In this document: positions 56,207 to 64,000 of the stretch, in pieces
How positions within the stretch are numbered: the first letter of the stretch is position 1
Layout: every line of letters starts with the position of its first letter
Origin: Porphyrobacter sp. AAP60
Lineage (GTDB): Bacteria > Pseudomonadota > Alphaproteobacteria > Sphingomonadales > Sphingomonadaceae
Assembly (NCBI RefSeq): GCF_001296025.1
Contig: NZ_LJHV01000023.1
Span: forward strand, 186,001 to 250,000
Direction: 5' to 3'
DNA: 64,000 bases
Notes under the pieces: generated by a model
Told to the model about the DNA's origin: nothing
The model's database searches: none
The model's input: the letters and a program-made list of their open reading frames with translations, nothing else
Translations under genes and position numbers: made by a program

Positions 56207-59200
56207 TGTCGCCTCCGCCGCATCCGTCGATCCTTGCGCTCCCGTGCGGGTGGTCATCATCACGCTCGACAATCACCTGAAGGGCGCGGTTGACCGCGCA
56301 GACGAAGCGCTGGCACCGGAGGGGATCAACCTCAGCCTCTACGCCGCCTCCGAATGGGGCAGCGACGCGGCCGAACTGGAAAAAGCCAAGACCGCAATTG
56401 CCGAGGCCGACATTGTCATTGCGACGATGCTGTTCCTTGATGATCACATTCGCGCAATCCTGCCTGCCCTGGAAGCCCGGCGCGAAGCCTGCGATGCCAT
56501 GGTCTGCCTGATGTCGGCCGGAGAGGTTGTGAAGCTTACCCGCATGGGTGGCTATCGCATGGATGCGCCTGCGAAAGGACCGCTCGCGCTGCTGAAAAAG
56601 CTGCGCGGCAATGCGGGCAAGAATGGCAAGCCCAATTCGGGTGCGGGGCAGATGAAGATGCTGCGCCGCCTGCCCAAAATCCTGCGCTTTATTCCCGGCG
56701 CCGCGCAAGATGTGCGCGCCTATTTCCTCACCCTGCAATACTGGCTGGCCGGATCGGACGAAAACGTGGTCGCCATGGTGCGCGCGCTGATCGATCGCTA
56801 CGCTGCGGGCGAGCGCATGTATCGCCGCGGCATCACCAAGGCCGAGGCCCCGCTCGAATACCCCGAAACCGGTGTCTATCACCCCCGCACCCAGCAACGC
56901 ATGTCCGAAAGCCTACGCCTGCTGCCGCGTGAGCAGGGCAAGCACGGCACCGTCGGGCTGATCCTGCTGCGGTCTTATCTGCTGGGCCGCGACTGTGCGC
57001 ATTACGACGGCGCGATTGCCGCTTTCGAAGCCGCTGGCCTCAAGGTCGTGCCGGTATTCGCCAGCGGGCTGGATGCGCGCCCGGCGATCGAACAGTTCTT
57101 CATCGGGCCGGATGGCCAGCCGACAGTGGATGCGGTGGTCAATCTGACGGGGTTCTCGCTGGTCGGCGGCCCGGCTTATAGCGACGCGCAGGCCGCGCGC
57201 GAAGTGCTGGGCAAGCTTGATCTGCCCTACCTTGCCGCCCACGCGATCGAGTTCCAGACGATTGAGGAATGGGCGCACCGGCCGCAGGGTCTGCTGCCGC
57301 TGGAATCGACCATGATGGTCGCGATGCCGGAACTCGACGGCTCGACCGTGCCGAGCGTATTTGGTGGGCGCGCAGGCATGTCCGGCGAAGGCTGCGGCGG
57401 CTGCGACCGGCGCTGTCCCCGTCCCGCCTCGCACAAGGCACGACCGATGCAGGCCTGCCCAGAACGCGCCGAAGCTCTGGCGGCTCGCGCTGTGAAACTG
57501 ATCCAGCTGCGCCGCTCGGAACGCGCCGCCCGCAAGCTCGCCATCGTGGTGTTCAACTTCCCGCCCAACGCCGGGGCTACTGGAACCGCCGCCTTTATGG
57601 GCGTGCATGAATCGCTTTACGCCACGCTGCAAAGGCTTGGCACCGATGGCTATGATGTCGAAGTGCCCGCCAACGTCGATGCGATGCGCGACGCACTGCT
57701 GAAGGGCAACACAGACCGTTATGGCACCGATGCCAACGTCGCTCACCGCATCCCGGCGGATGACCATGTGCGGCGCGAAAAGCATCTCGCCGAAATCGAA
57801 GCAGCGTGGGGCCCTGCGCCCGGCAAACAGCTTTCGGACGGCGGCCATATCCTCATCCAGGGCGCGCATTTTGGTAATGTCTTTGTCGGTGTTCAGCCGG
57901 GCTTCGGTTATGAAGGCGATCCGATGCGGTTGCTGTTCGAAGGCAGCTTCAGCCCCACCCATGCCTTCAGCGCATTCTACCGCTGGATCCGCGAAGATTT
58001 CGGCGCGCATGCGATCCTGCATTTCGGCACCCACGGCGCGCTTGAATTCATGCCGGGCAAGCAGGCCGGGATGTCGGGCAAGTGCTGGCCGGATCGCCTG
58101 ATCGGCGACACGCCCAATTTCTACCTCTATGCCGCCAACAACCCTTCGGAAGGGATGCTGGCCAAGCGCCGTTCTGGCGCGACGCTGGTTAGCTATCTCA
58201 CCCCTCCGCTGGCGCAGGCCGGGCTTTACAAGGGTCTGGTGGAACTGAAGGCAAGCGTTGATCGCTGGCGCGCGACGATCGACGATGCCGATCACGCAGC
58301 GGAGCGCGCCGATCTGGCGCAGTTGATCGCCGATCAATGCGAAGCGCTCGACATCACCTATGTCGACATCGGCGAACTGCCTGCGCGGCTTTACGAAATG
58401 GAAGCGGCGCTGATCCCGCACGGGTTACACGTCTTCGGCCAGAACCCGCAGGGTGCGGCACGCGAGGACATGCTCGATGCGATGATCGAGGCCGGCAGCC
58501 TTGATGGCCCCACCCCTGACCGCGCCTTGCTGGCCGCCAGGCTTGATTCCTCGGACGAACTTGGCGCGCTGATCCACGCTCTTGATGGCGGCTATGTCCA
58601 GCCCGCACCCGGCGGCGATGTGGTCGTGAACCCTGATGTCCTGCCCACGGGCCGCAATATCCACGGCTTCGATCCGTTCCTGATGCCCTCCGCCTACGCC
58701 TGCCGCCTTGGCAGCGAACAGGCCGAGCAATTGATCGCCCGTCATGTGAACGGCGGCGAGCCCTTCCCCGAAAGCATCGCGATGGTGCTGTGGGGCACGG
58801 ACAACATGAAGTCCGAAGGCGTCCAGATCGCGCAGGCGATGACGCTGATGGGCGCCCGTCCGCGGCGTGATTCCTATGGTCGCCTGTGCGGTTCGGTGCT
58901 CATCCCGCTCGAAGAACTGGGTCGTCCGCGCATCGACGTGGTGATGACGCTTTCGGGCATTTTCCGCGATCTTCTGCCAATGCAGACCCGGATGTTGGCC
59001 GAAGCCGCGCTGCTCGCCAGTCAGGCCGATGAAACGCCGGAAGCCAACTTCGTTCGCAAGCACACGCTCGCCCAGATGGAAAAGCACGGCTGCGATATCG
59101 AAACTGCCGCATTGCGGGTCTTCTCCAATGCCGAGGGCGCTTACGGCGCCAACGTCAACCAGATGATTGAAGGCGGTGTCTGGGCCGATCCCGATGAACT

Positions 59201-59837
59201 GGCCAATGCGTTCGAGATCAACAAGGGCTTTGCTTACGGCGTATCGGGCAAGCCGGTGCAGCAGCGCGAATTGTTGCAAAGCGCGCTCTCCACGGTCGAT
59301 TTCACCTACCAGAACCTCGAAAGCGTCGAACTCGGCATCAATGATGTCGATCAATATGTTGACGGGCTTGGCGGCGTCACCCGGTCGGTCAGCCGCGCCA
59401 AGGGGATCGATACCCCGGTCTACATCCTTGATGCCACGCGCGGCAGCACCAAGGTGCGCACACTGGGCGAACAGATCGATCTTGAAACCCGTACCCGCAC
59501 GCTGAACCCCAAGTGGTTCGAAGGGTTGCTGGAACACGGCTACGAAGGCGTCCGCCAGATCGAAGGCCATGTCACCAGCACGCTCGGCTGGTCAGCCACC
59601 ACCGGACAGGTTGCGCCGTGGGTGTACCAGAAGATTTCCGAGACCTTCGTGCTCGATGAAACAATGCGGCGGCGCCTGTCTGACCTCAATCCGAAAAGCG
59701 CAGGACGCGTTGCCAACCGCCTGCTTGAAGCCTGTGACCGCCACCTGTGGGAACCTGACGAAGCCACTCTCGCCGCCCTCCGGCTGGCGAGCGACGAACT
59801 CGAGGACCGCCTTGAAGGCGTGTTCGCGGGCGAATGA
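56196..59837 (+). CDS. bchH: Magnesium chelatase large subunit
   Basis: 1213 residues from the ATG at 56196 ([13 protein letters not shown]). It binds protoporphyrin IX and inserts Mg with BchI and BchD, which are not in the window. CobN/BchH segments: [20 protein letters not shown] near the start, [24 protein letters not shown] (about 611), [20 protein letters not shown], and a C-terminal [18 protein letters not shown]. Cys residues at 400, 403, 407 and 421 form a C-x2-C-x3-C-x13-C pattern. The start is upstream of the bchB stop. Confidence 0.97.
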   Translation: MHGNVASAASVDPCAPVRVVIITLDNHLKGAVDRADEALAPEGINLSLYAASEWGSDAAELEKAKTAIAEADIVIATMLFLDDHIRAILPALEARREACDAMVCLMSAGEVVKLTRMGGYRMDAPAKGPLALLKKLRGNAGKNGKPNSGAGQMKMLRRLPKILRFIPGAAQDVRAYFLTLQYWLAGSDENVVAMVRALIDRYAAGERMYRRGITKAEAPLEYPETGVYHPRTQQRMSESLRLLPREQGKHGTVGLILLRSYLLGRDCAHYDGAIAAFEAAGLKVVPVFASGLDARPAIEQFFIGPDGQPTVDAVVNLTGFSLVGGPAYSDAQAAREVLGKLDLPYLAAHAIEFQTIEEWAHRPQGLLPLESTMMVAMPELDGSTVPSVFGGRAGMSGEGCGGCDRRCPRPASHKARPMQACPERAEALAARAVKLIQLRRSERAARKLAIVVFNFPPNAGATGTAAFMGVHESLYATLQRLGTDGYDVEVPANVDAMRDALLKGNTDRYGTDANVAHRIPADDHVRREKHLAEIEAAWGPAPGKQLSDGGHILIQGAHFGNVFVGVQPGFGYEGDPMRLLFEGSFSPTHAFSAFYRWIREDFGAHAILHFGTHGALEFMPGKQAGMSGKCWPDRLIGDTPNFYLYAANNPSEGMLAKRRSGATLVSYLTPPLAQAGLYKGLVELKASVDRWRATIDDADHAAERADLAQLIADQCEALDITYVDIGELPARLYEMEAALIPHGLHVFGQNPQGAAREDMLDAMIEAGSLDGPTPDRALLAARLDSSDELGALIHALDGGYVQPAPGGDVVVNPDVLPTGRNIHGFDPFLMPSAYACRLGSEQAEQLIARHVNGGEPFPESIAMVLWGTDNMKSEGVQIAQAMTLMGARPRRDSYGRLCGSVLIPLEELGRPRIDVVMTLSGIFRDLLPMQTRMLAEAALLASQADETPEANFVRKHTLAQMEKHGCDIETAALRVFSNAEGAYGANVNQMIEGGVWADPDELANAFEINKGFAYGVSGKPVQQRELLQSALSTVDFTYQNLESVELGINDVDQYVDGLGGVTRSVSRAKGIDTPVYILDATRGSTKVRTLGEQIDLETRTRTLNPKWFEGLLEHGYEGVRQIEGHVTSTLGWSATTGQVAPWVYQKISETFVLDETMRRRLSDLNPKSAGRVANRLLEACDRHLWEPDEATLAALRLASDELEDRLEGVFAGE

Positions 59838-59841
59838 TTAA

Positions 59842-60752
<911 letters not shown>

Positions 60753-60753
<1 letters not shown>

Positions 60754-61457
60754 TGGCGACACGGCTTCCATCCGAGTATGATCACCGGCGCGAGGCGCTG
60801 GCGACTTATTTCGACAGCACTGCGCGTCAGGCGTGGATTGATCTCACCTCTGACACCAAGGTCAGCGGCATTCGCGCCACCGTGCGGGCCGGACGCGATG
60901 CGATGCGCGGTACCCTGATGGATTGGTTGCCGACCGATCTGCGCCGCACGTCCGTACTGGATGCAGGCTGCGGCACCGGATCGCTGGCAGTGGCCGCCGC
61001 CTGCCGCGGCGCCGAAGTTACCGGGATCGATGTGGCCGCTGGGCTGGTCGAAGTTGCCCGGGAACGCACCCCGTCCTTTATCGGCCACGGGCGCATCCAC
61101 TGGCGCAGCGGCGACATGCTCGATCCCTCGCTCGGCATCTTTGCCCACGTTGTCGCGATGGATTCGCTGATCCATTATCAGCCTGAAGATCTGGTTGATG
61201 CGCTTTCGCAGCTGGCGGCGCGCACCACCCATTCGATCCTGTTCACCTACGCCCCGCGCACCACGCTGCTGGCGACGATGCATACGATCGGAAAAGCCTT
61301 TCCCAAATCGGATCGCTCGCCCGCCATCGTGCCGGTGGCCGAGGACGACCTGCACCAGCGGCTTGCCAGTCTGCCCGGTTGGAGCATTGGGCGCACGCAG
61401 CGCATTTCGAGCGGGTTCTACAAATCGCAGGCGCTTGAACTGGTGCGCCACGGATGA
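60753..61457 (+). CDS. bchM: Magnesium protoporphyrin IX methyltransferase
   Basis: 234 residues. SAM-binding motif VLDAGCGTGSLAVAAACRGAEVTGIDVA (about 70-97). It methylates the ring-C propionate of Mg-protoporphyrin IX, after Mg chelation. The ATG overlaps the bchL stop, and the stop overlaps lhaA. Confidence 0.96.
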
Positions 61458-62890
61458 ACCGCCCGGTCCGCCCTCCCCAACCGCATTGGACAGCGCTGGT
61501 TTTCCAGATGCTCCCGTTTGCGGACGCGGCGAGCGTGGACCTGCCCCTTGGCCGTCTGCTCCGGCTTGCCTTGTTTCAGGTGAGTGTGGGCATGGCCATG
61601 GTCCTGCTCAACGGCACCTTGAACCGCGTGATGGTGGTGGAACTTGGCACACCGACCTGGCTTGTCGCGCTGCTGATCGCCGTGCCGCTGCTGGTGGCGC
61701 CATTCCGCGCCCTGATCGGGCACAAGTCCGACACCCACCGTTCGGTGCTCGGCTGGCGGCGTGTTCCCTATATCTGGTTCGGCACAATGATGCAGTTCGG
61801 GGGTCTGGCGATTATGCCATTCGCGCTGCTGCTGCTGGGCAAGCCGGACGTCTTCAATATCGGCCTTGTCGGCGCAGCGGCCGCGTTTCTTTTGACCGGC
61901 ACCGGCTTTCACGTCACGCAGACTGCGGGTCTCGCGTTGGCGACCGATCTTGCGCCCGAAGACAAGCGCCCTCGCGCGGTGGCCCTGCTATATGTGATGC
62001 TGCTGGTCGGCATGATGTTTGCCGCATTCGTTATCGGCGGACTGCTGATCGATTACAGCCCCACGCGGCTGGTGCAGGTTATCCAGGGCGCAGCCGTGCT
62101 GACCATCGCCCTCAATGTCATCGCACTCTGGAAGCAGGAAGCACGCAACCCGGCGGTCACTGCGCCGGATCGTCACCGTCCCGACTTTTCGGTCTTGTGG
62201 CAGGCTTTCGTCCGTGACGGCCGCAACGCACGCCTGCTTGTTGCAATCGGCATCGGCGCTGCCGGCTTTGCGATGCAGGATGCCCTGCTGGAACCCTATG
62301 GCGGTGAAATTCTCGGTCTGTCTGTTGGCGCGACGACCGGGCTGACCGGCGCATGGGCGCTGGGATCGCTGATCGGTTTCATGGTTTCGGGCCGCTGCCT
62401 CGCGCGCGGCTGGGATCCGCTGCGACTGGCTGGCGCCGGTCTTGTTGTCGGGATCAACGCCTTCCTGCTGGTACTGTTTGCAGGGCCATTCGCGTCTCTG
62501 GTGATGCTCTATGCGGGCGCTTTGACAATCGGACTGGGTCTCGGCCTGTTCTCGGTCGGCACGCTGATGGAAGCGATGAACATTGCGAAGACCGAAACCG
62601 CCGGCCTTGCGCTGGGTGCCTGGGGCGCAGTGCAGGCCAGTTGCGCTGGCGCCGGGATCGCCATTGGCGGGCTGATGCGCGACGGGGTTGCGGCGATGAT
62701 CGGCAGCGGCGAAGCCGTCAGCATCGCCACCCGCGCGGCCGGTTACAGTTCTGTCTACATTCTCGAAATTGCTCTGCTGCTTGTCGGCCTGGCTGCGATT
62801 GGCCCGCTTGTCGGCCAGCAGCGCGGCCGCGATCCTGATGCCGAAGACCCACTCAGCCAGCCATTCGGGCTGAGGGAGTTCCCGACATGA
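61454..62890 (+). CDS. lhaA: LH1 assembly protein, PucC-like MFS family
   Basis: 478 residues and about 12 spans. FQVSVGMAMVLLNGTLNRVMVVELG, ALIGHKSDTHRSVLGWRRVPYIWFGTMMQFGG and FAMQDALLEPYGGEILGLSVG are characteristic of LhaA/PucC. It is needed for LH1 assembly in Rhodobacter. It lies between bchM and puhA, the normal place in purple-bacterial PGCs. It is a second PucC-family gene besides bch2. Confidence 0.94.
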   Translation: MNRPVRPPQPHWTALVFQMLPFADAASVDLPLGRLLRLALFQVSVGMAMVLLNGTLNRVMVVELGTPTWLVALLIAVPLLVAPFRALIGHKSDTHRSVLGWRRVPYIWFGTMMQFGGLAIMPFALLLLGKPDVFNIGLVGAAAAFLLTGTGFHVTQTAGLALATDLAPEDKRPRAVALLYVMLLVGMMFAAFVIGGLLIDYSPTRLVQVIQGAAVLTIALNVIALWKQEARNPAVTAPDRHRPDFSVLWQAFVRDGRNARLLVAIGIGAAGFAMQDALLEPYGGEILGLSVGATTGLTGAWALGSLIGFMVSGRCLARGWDPLRLAGAGLVVGINAFLLVLFAGPFASLVMLYAGALTIGLGLGLFSVGTLMEAMNIAKTETAGLALGAWGAVQASCAGAGIAIGGLMRDGVAAMIGSGEAVSIATRAAGYSSVYILEIALLLVGLAAIGPLVGQQRGRDPDAEDPLSQPFGLREFPT

Positions 62891-62963
62891 TTACCCGTGT
62901 CCGCCCGTATCGTATCCTGCCGGCTTGCGCCTCTGCCGGATTATTCCATTGGAGGAATGTGAA

Positions 62964-63773
62964 ATGAACGCCACTTACATCGTCGGGACGTTTGACGTCG
63001 CCGAACTCGCTTTTCTGCTGTTCTTCGGTTTCTTTATTGCGCTGGTATTCTACCTTAACAAGGAAAGCCGCCGCGAGGGCTATCCGCTCGAGGAGGAGGA
63101 AACCGGCAGGATCCTCCCCGGCAGCCTGTTCGATGGCGACAAGAAGACCTTCCAGCTGCCAAACGGCCGCGGAACCTATGTGCCCGAAGATGTCGCCCGC
63201 GACGACATCAACGTGCCCGGCGCGCAGTCATTCAAGGCTGCTGGTGCTCCGTGGGTGCCGACTGGCGACCCGATGAAGGCAGGCATGGGGCCGGGAGCAT
63301 TCGCCAACCGTGCAAAGTATCCCGATCTGACCTTCGATGGCCGTCCGCGCATCGTGCCGCTTGCCGATAGCCACGAATTGATCATCTCCCCCAATGATCC
63401 GCAGTTGATCGGGTGGGATGTGATCGGCGCGGATAAGCAAGCCGTAGGCAAGGTCAGCGATATCTGGGTCGATCAGGCCGAACACCTGATCCGCTACCTC
63501 GAAATCGAAACCACCACCGGCAAAAAGGTGATGGCACCGATGATGGTGGCCGTGGTGCATGGCAACAGCCTGCTGGGCAAGATTCTGCCGACCACCAACC
63601 ATGACGAACGCCAGTATGTCGAGATCGACGCGATCACCGCCGCGCAGTTCGAAGATGTCCCGGCGCTCGAAACCGCACGCATCATAACCCGTTACGAAGA
63701 AGACCGCATCCAGGCCTATTTCGGCGGCGGGTACATGTATGCCACCCCTGAAAGGTCGGAAGCATGGATCTGA
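62964..63773 (+). CDS. puhA: Photosynthetic reaction centre subunit H
   Basis: 269 residues from the ATG at 62964, after GGAGGAA. One N-terminal membrane helix (DVAELAFLLFFGFFIALVFYLNKESRREGYPLE) then a cytoplasmic PRC-barrel domain (about 95-250) with GWDVIGADKQAVGKVSDIWVD. It caps the L/M subunits on the cytoplasmic side and helps proton transfer to QB. Its stop overlaps puhB. Confidence 0.97.
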   Translation: MNATYIVGTFDVAELAFLLFFGFFIALVFYLNKESRREGYPLEEEETGRILPGSLFDGDKKTFQLPNGRGTYVPEDVARDDINVPGAQSFKAAGAPWVPTGDPMKAGMGPGAFANRAKYPDLTFDGRPRIVPLADSHELIISPNDPQLIGWDVIGADKQAVGKVSDIWVDQAEHLIRYLEIETTTGKKVMAPMMVAVVHGNSLLGKILPTTNHDERQYVEIDAITAAQFEDVPALETARIITRYEEDRIQAYFGGGYMYATPERSEAWI

Positions 63774-64000
63774 ACCACACCGCAGGCGCGGCAGCGACGG
63801 CAACGTCGCTGCCCGCCAGCATCGACCACAGCGAACTGGAAAACGATGGGCCGAAGGCCTTCGGTGACCGGATGGGCACGCCCGCTTCGGACGAGAAAGT
63901 GCTGTGGAAGGGCCGTCCGGCCGTTGGTCTGCTGGCTCGGACCGCTTTCCACACCCGCAAGCTTGGCGCCTATTTTGTCGCGTTGACCGCGATCGCATTG
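63764..64000 (+). CDS. puhB: PuhB, reaction centre assembly protein (5' part only)
   Basis: The first 79 codons are present: a polar start (MDLNHTAGAAATATSLPAS), then KAFGDRMGTPASDEKVLWKGRP and ARTAFHTRKLGAYFVALTAIAL entering the first membrane span, as in PuhB. Starts within the puhA stop. The rest lies outside the window. Confidence 0.85.
   Translation, partial: MDLNHTAGAAATATSLPASIDHSELENDGPKAFGDRMGTPASDEKVLWKGRPAVGLLARTAFHTRKLGAYFVALTAIAL

Overview
The window comes from an aerobic anoxygenic phototrophic alphaproteobacterium. The best fit is an Erythrobacter/Porphyrobacter/Erythromicrobium-type member of Sphingomonadales. The right 30 kb is a near-complete purple-bacterial photosynthesis gene cluster (PGC) with type-II reaction-centre genes pufLM, light-harvesting 1 genes pufBA, bacteriochlorophyll a genes, and puhA/puhB. 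pufQ, pufC and LH2 genes are absent from the segment seen. The left 16 kb is core high-GC aerobic metabolism. The lineage is inferred from gene order and protein style; no 16S rRNA gene or other RNA gene was recognised.

Left core region (1-17480): a truncated NarL-type response regulator lies directly downstream of acs (acetyl-CoA synthetase). Divergent from acs is a DcaP-like porin. A perfect palindrome containing the 16-bp chromosomal parS (ParB-binding) sequence sits in the convergent porin/ompW intergenic space. Next come ompW and a CRP/FNR-type (FixK-like) regulator sharing one TTGAT-N4-ATCAA operator. A second such operator precedes a complete ccoNOQP-ccoG-ccoH-ccoI-ccoS operon (cbb3 oxidase and its assembly genes), followed by a small Cys-rich secreted protein, hemN and gdhA. 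This is a coherent low-oxygen module.

Accessory region (about 17480-34290): first a graveyard of mobile-element debris and small defence-type genes. It holds a tyrosine recombinase that has lost catalytic residues, an orphan Imm8-like immunity gene, an orphan AbrB-type antitoxin, an intact VapBC-like pair, and a fused scar of an IS701-type transposase start and an ATPase fragment. Then comes a 13-kb block of exported proteins with its own two-component system: an unknown Cys-rich exported protein coupled to a LuxR-type regulator, a 7TM-type histidine kinase, a small exported protein, an S8 protease, two large exported proteins (one of 1359 residues with DUF11/DUF5979-like modules) and an HExxH metallopeptidase. 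I judge this block the most likely undescribed system in the window.

PGC (about 34289-64000): crtC-crtD (minus), crtF-bchCXYZ-pufBALM (plus), a small membrane gene-tspO-bchP-bch2-bchG (minus), ppsR and aerR/ppaA (minus), and bchFNBHLM-lhaA-puhA-puhB (plus, running off the end). Four promoters (crtD/crtF, bchC, bchG, bchF) carry PpsR/CrtJ-like boxes (TGT-N12-ACA or one base off) overlapping a -35-like TTGACA element. The repressor and its B12-type antirepressor are encoded in the middle of the cluster. Several starts are unusual: crtD has a strong Shine-Dalgarno sequence but no ATG/GTG/TTG behind it, crtC has no ordinary start, and bchG may be leaderless.
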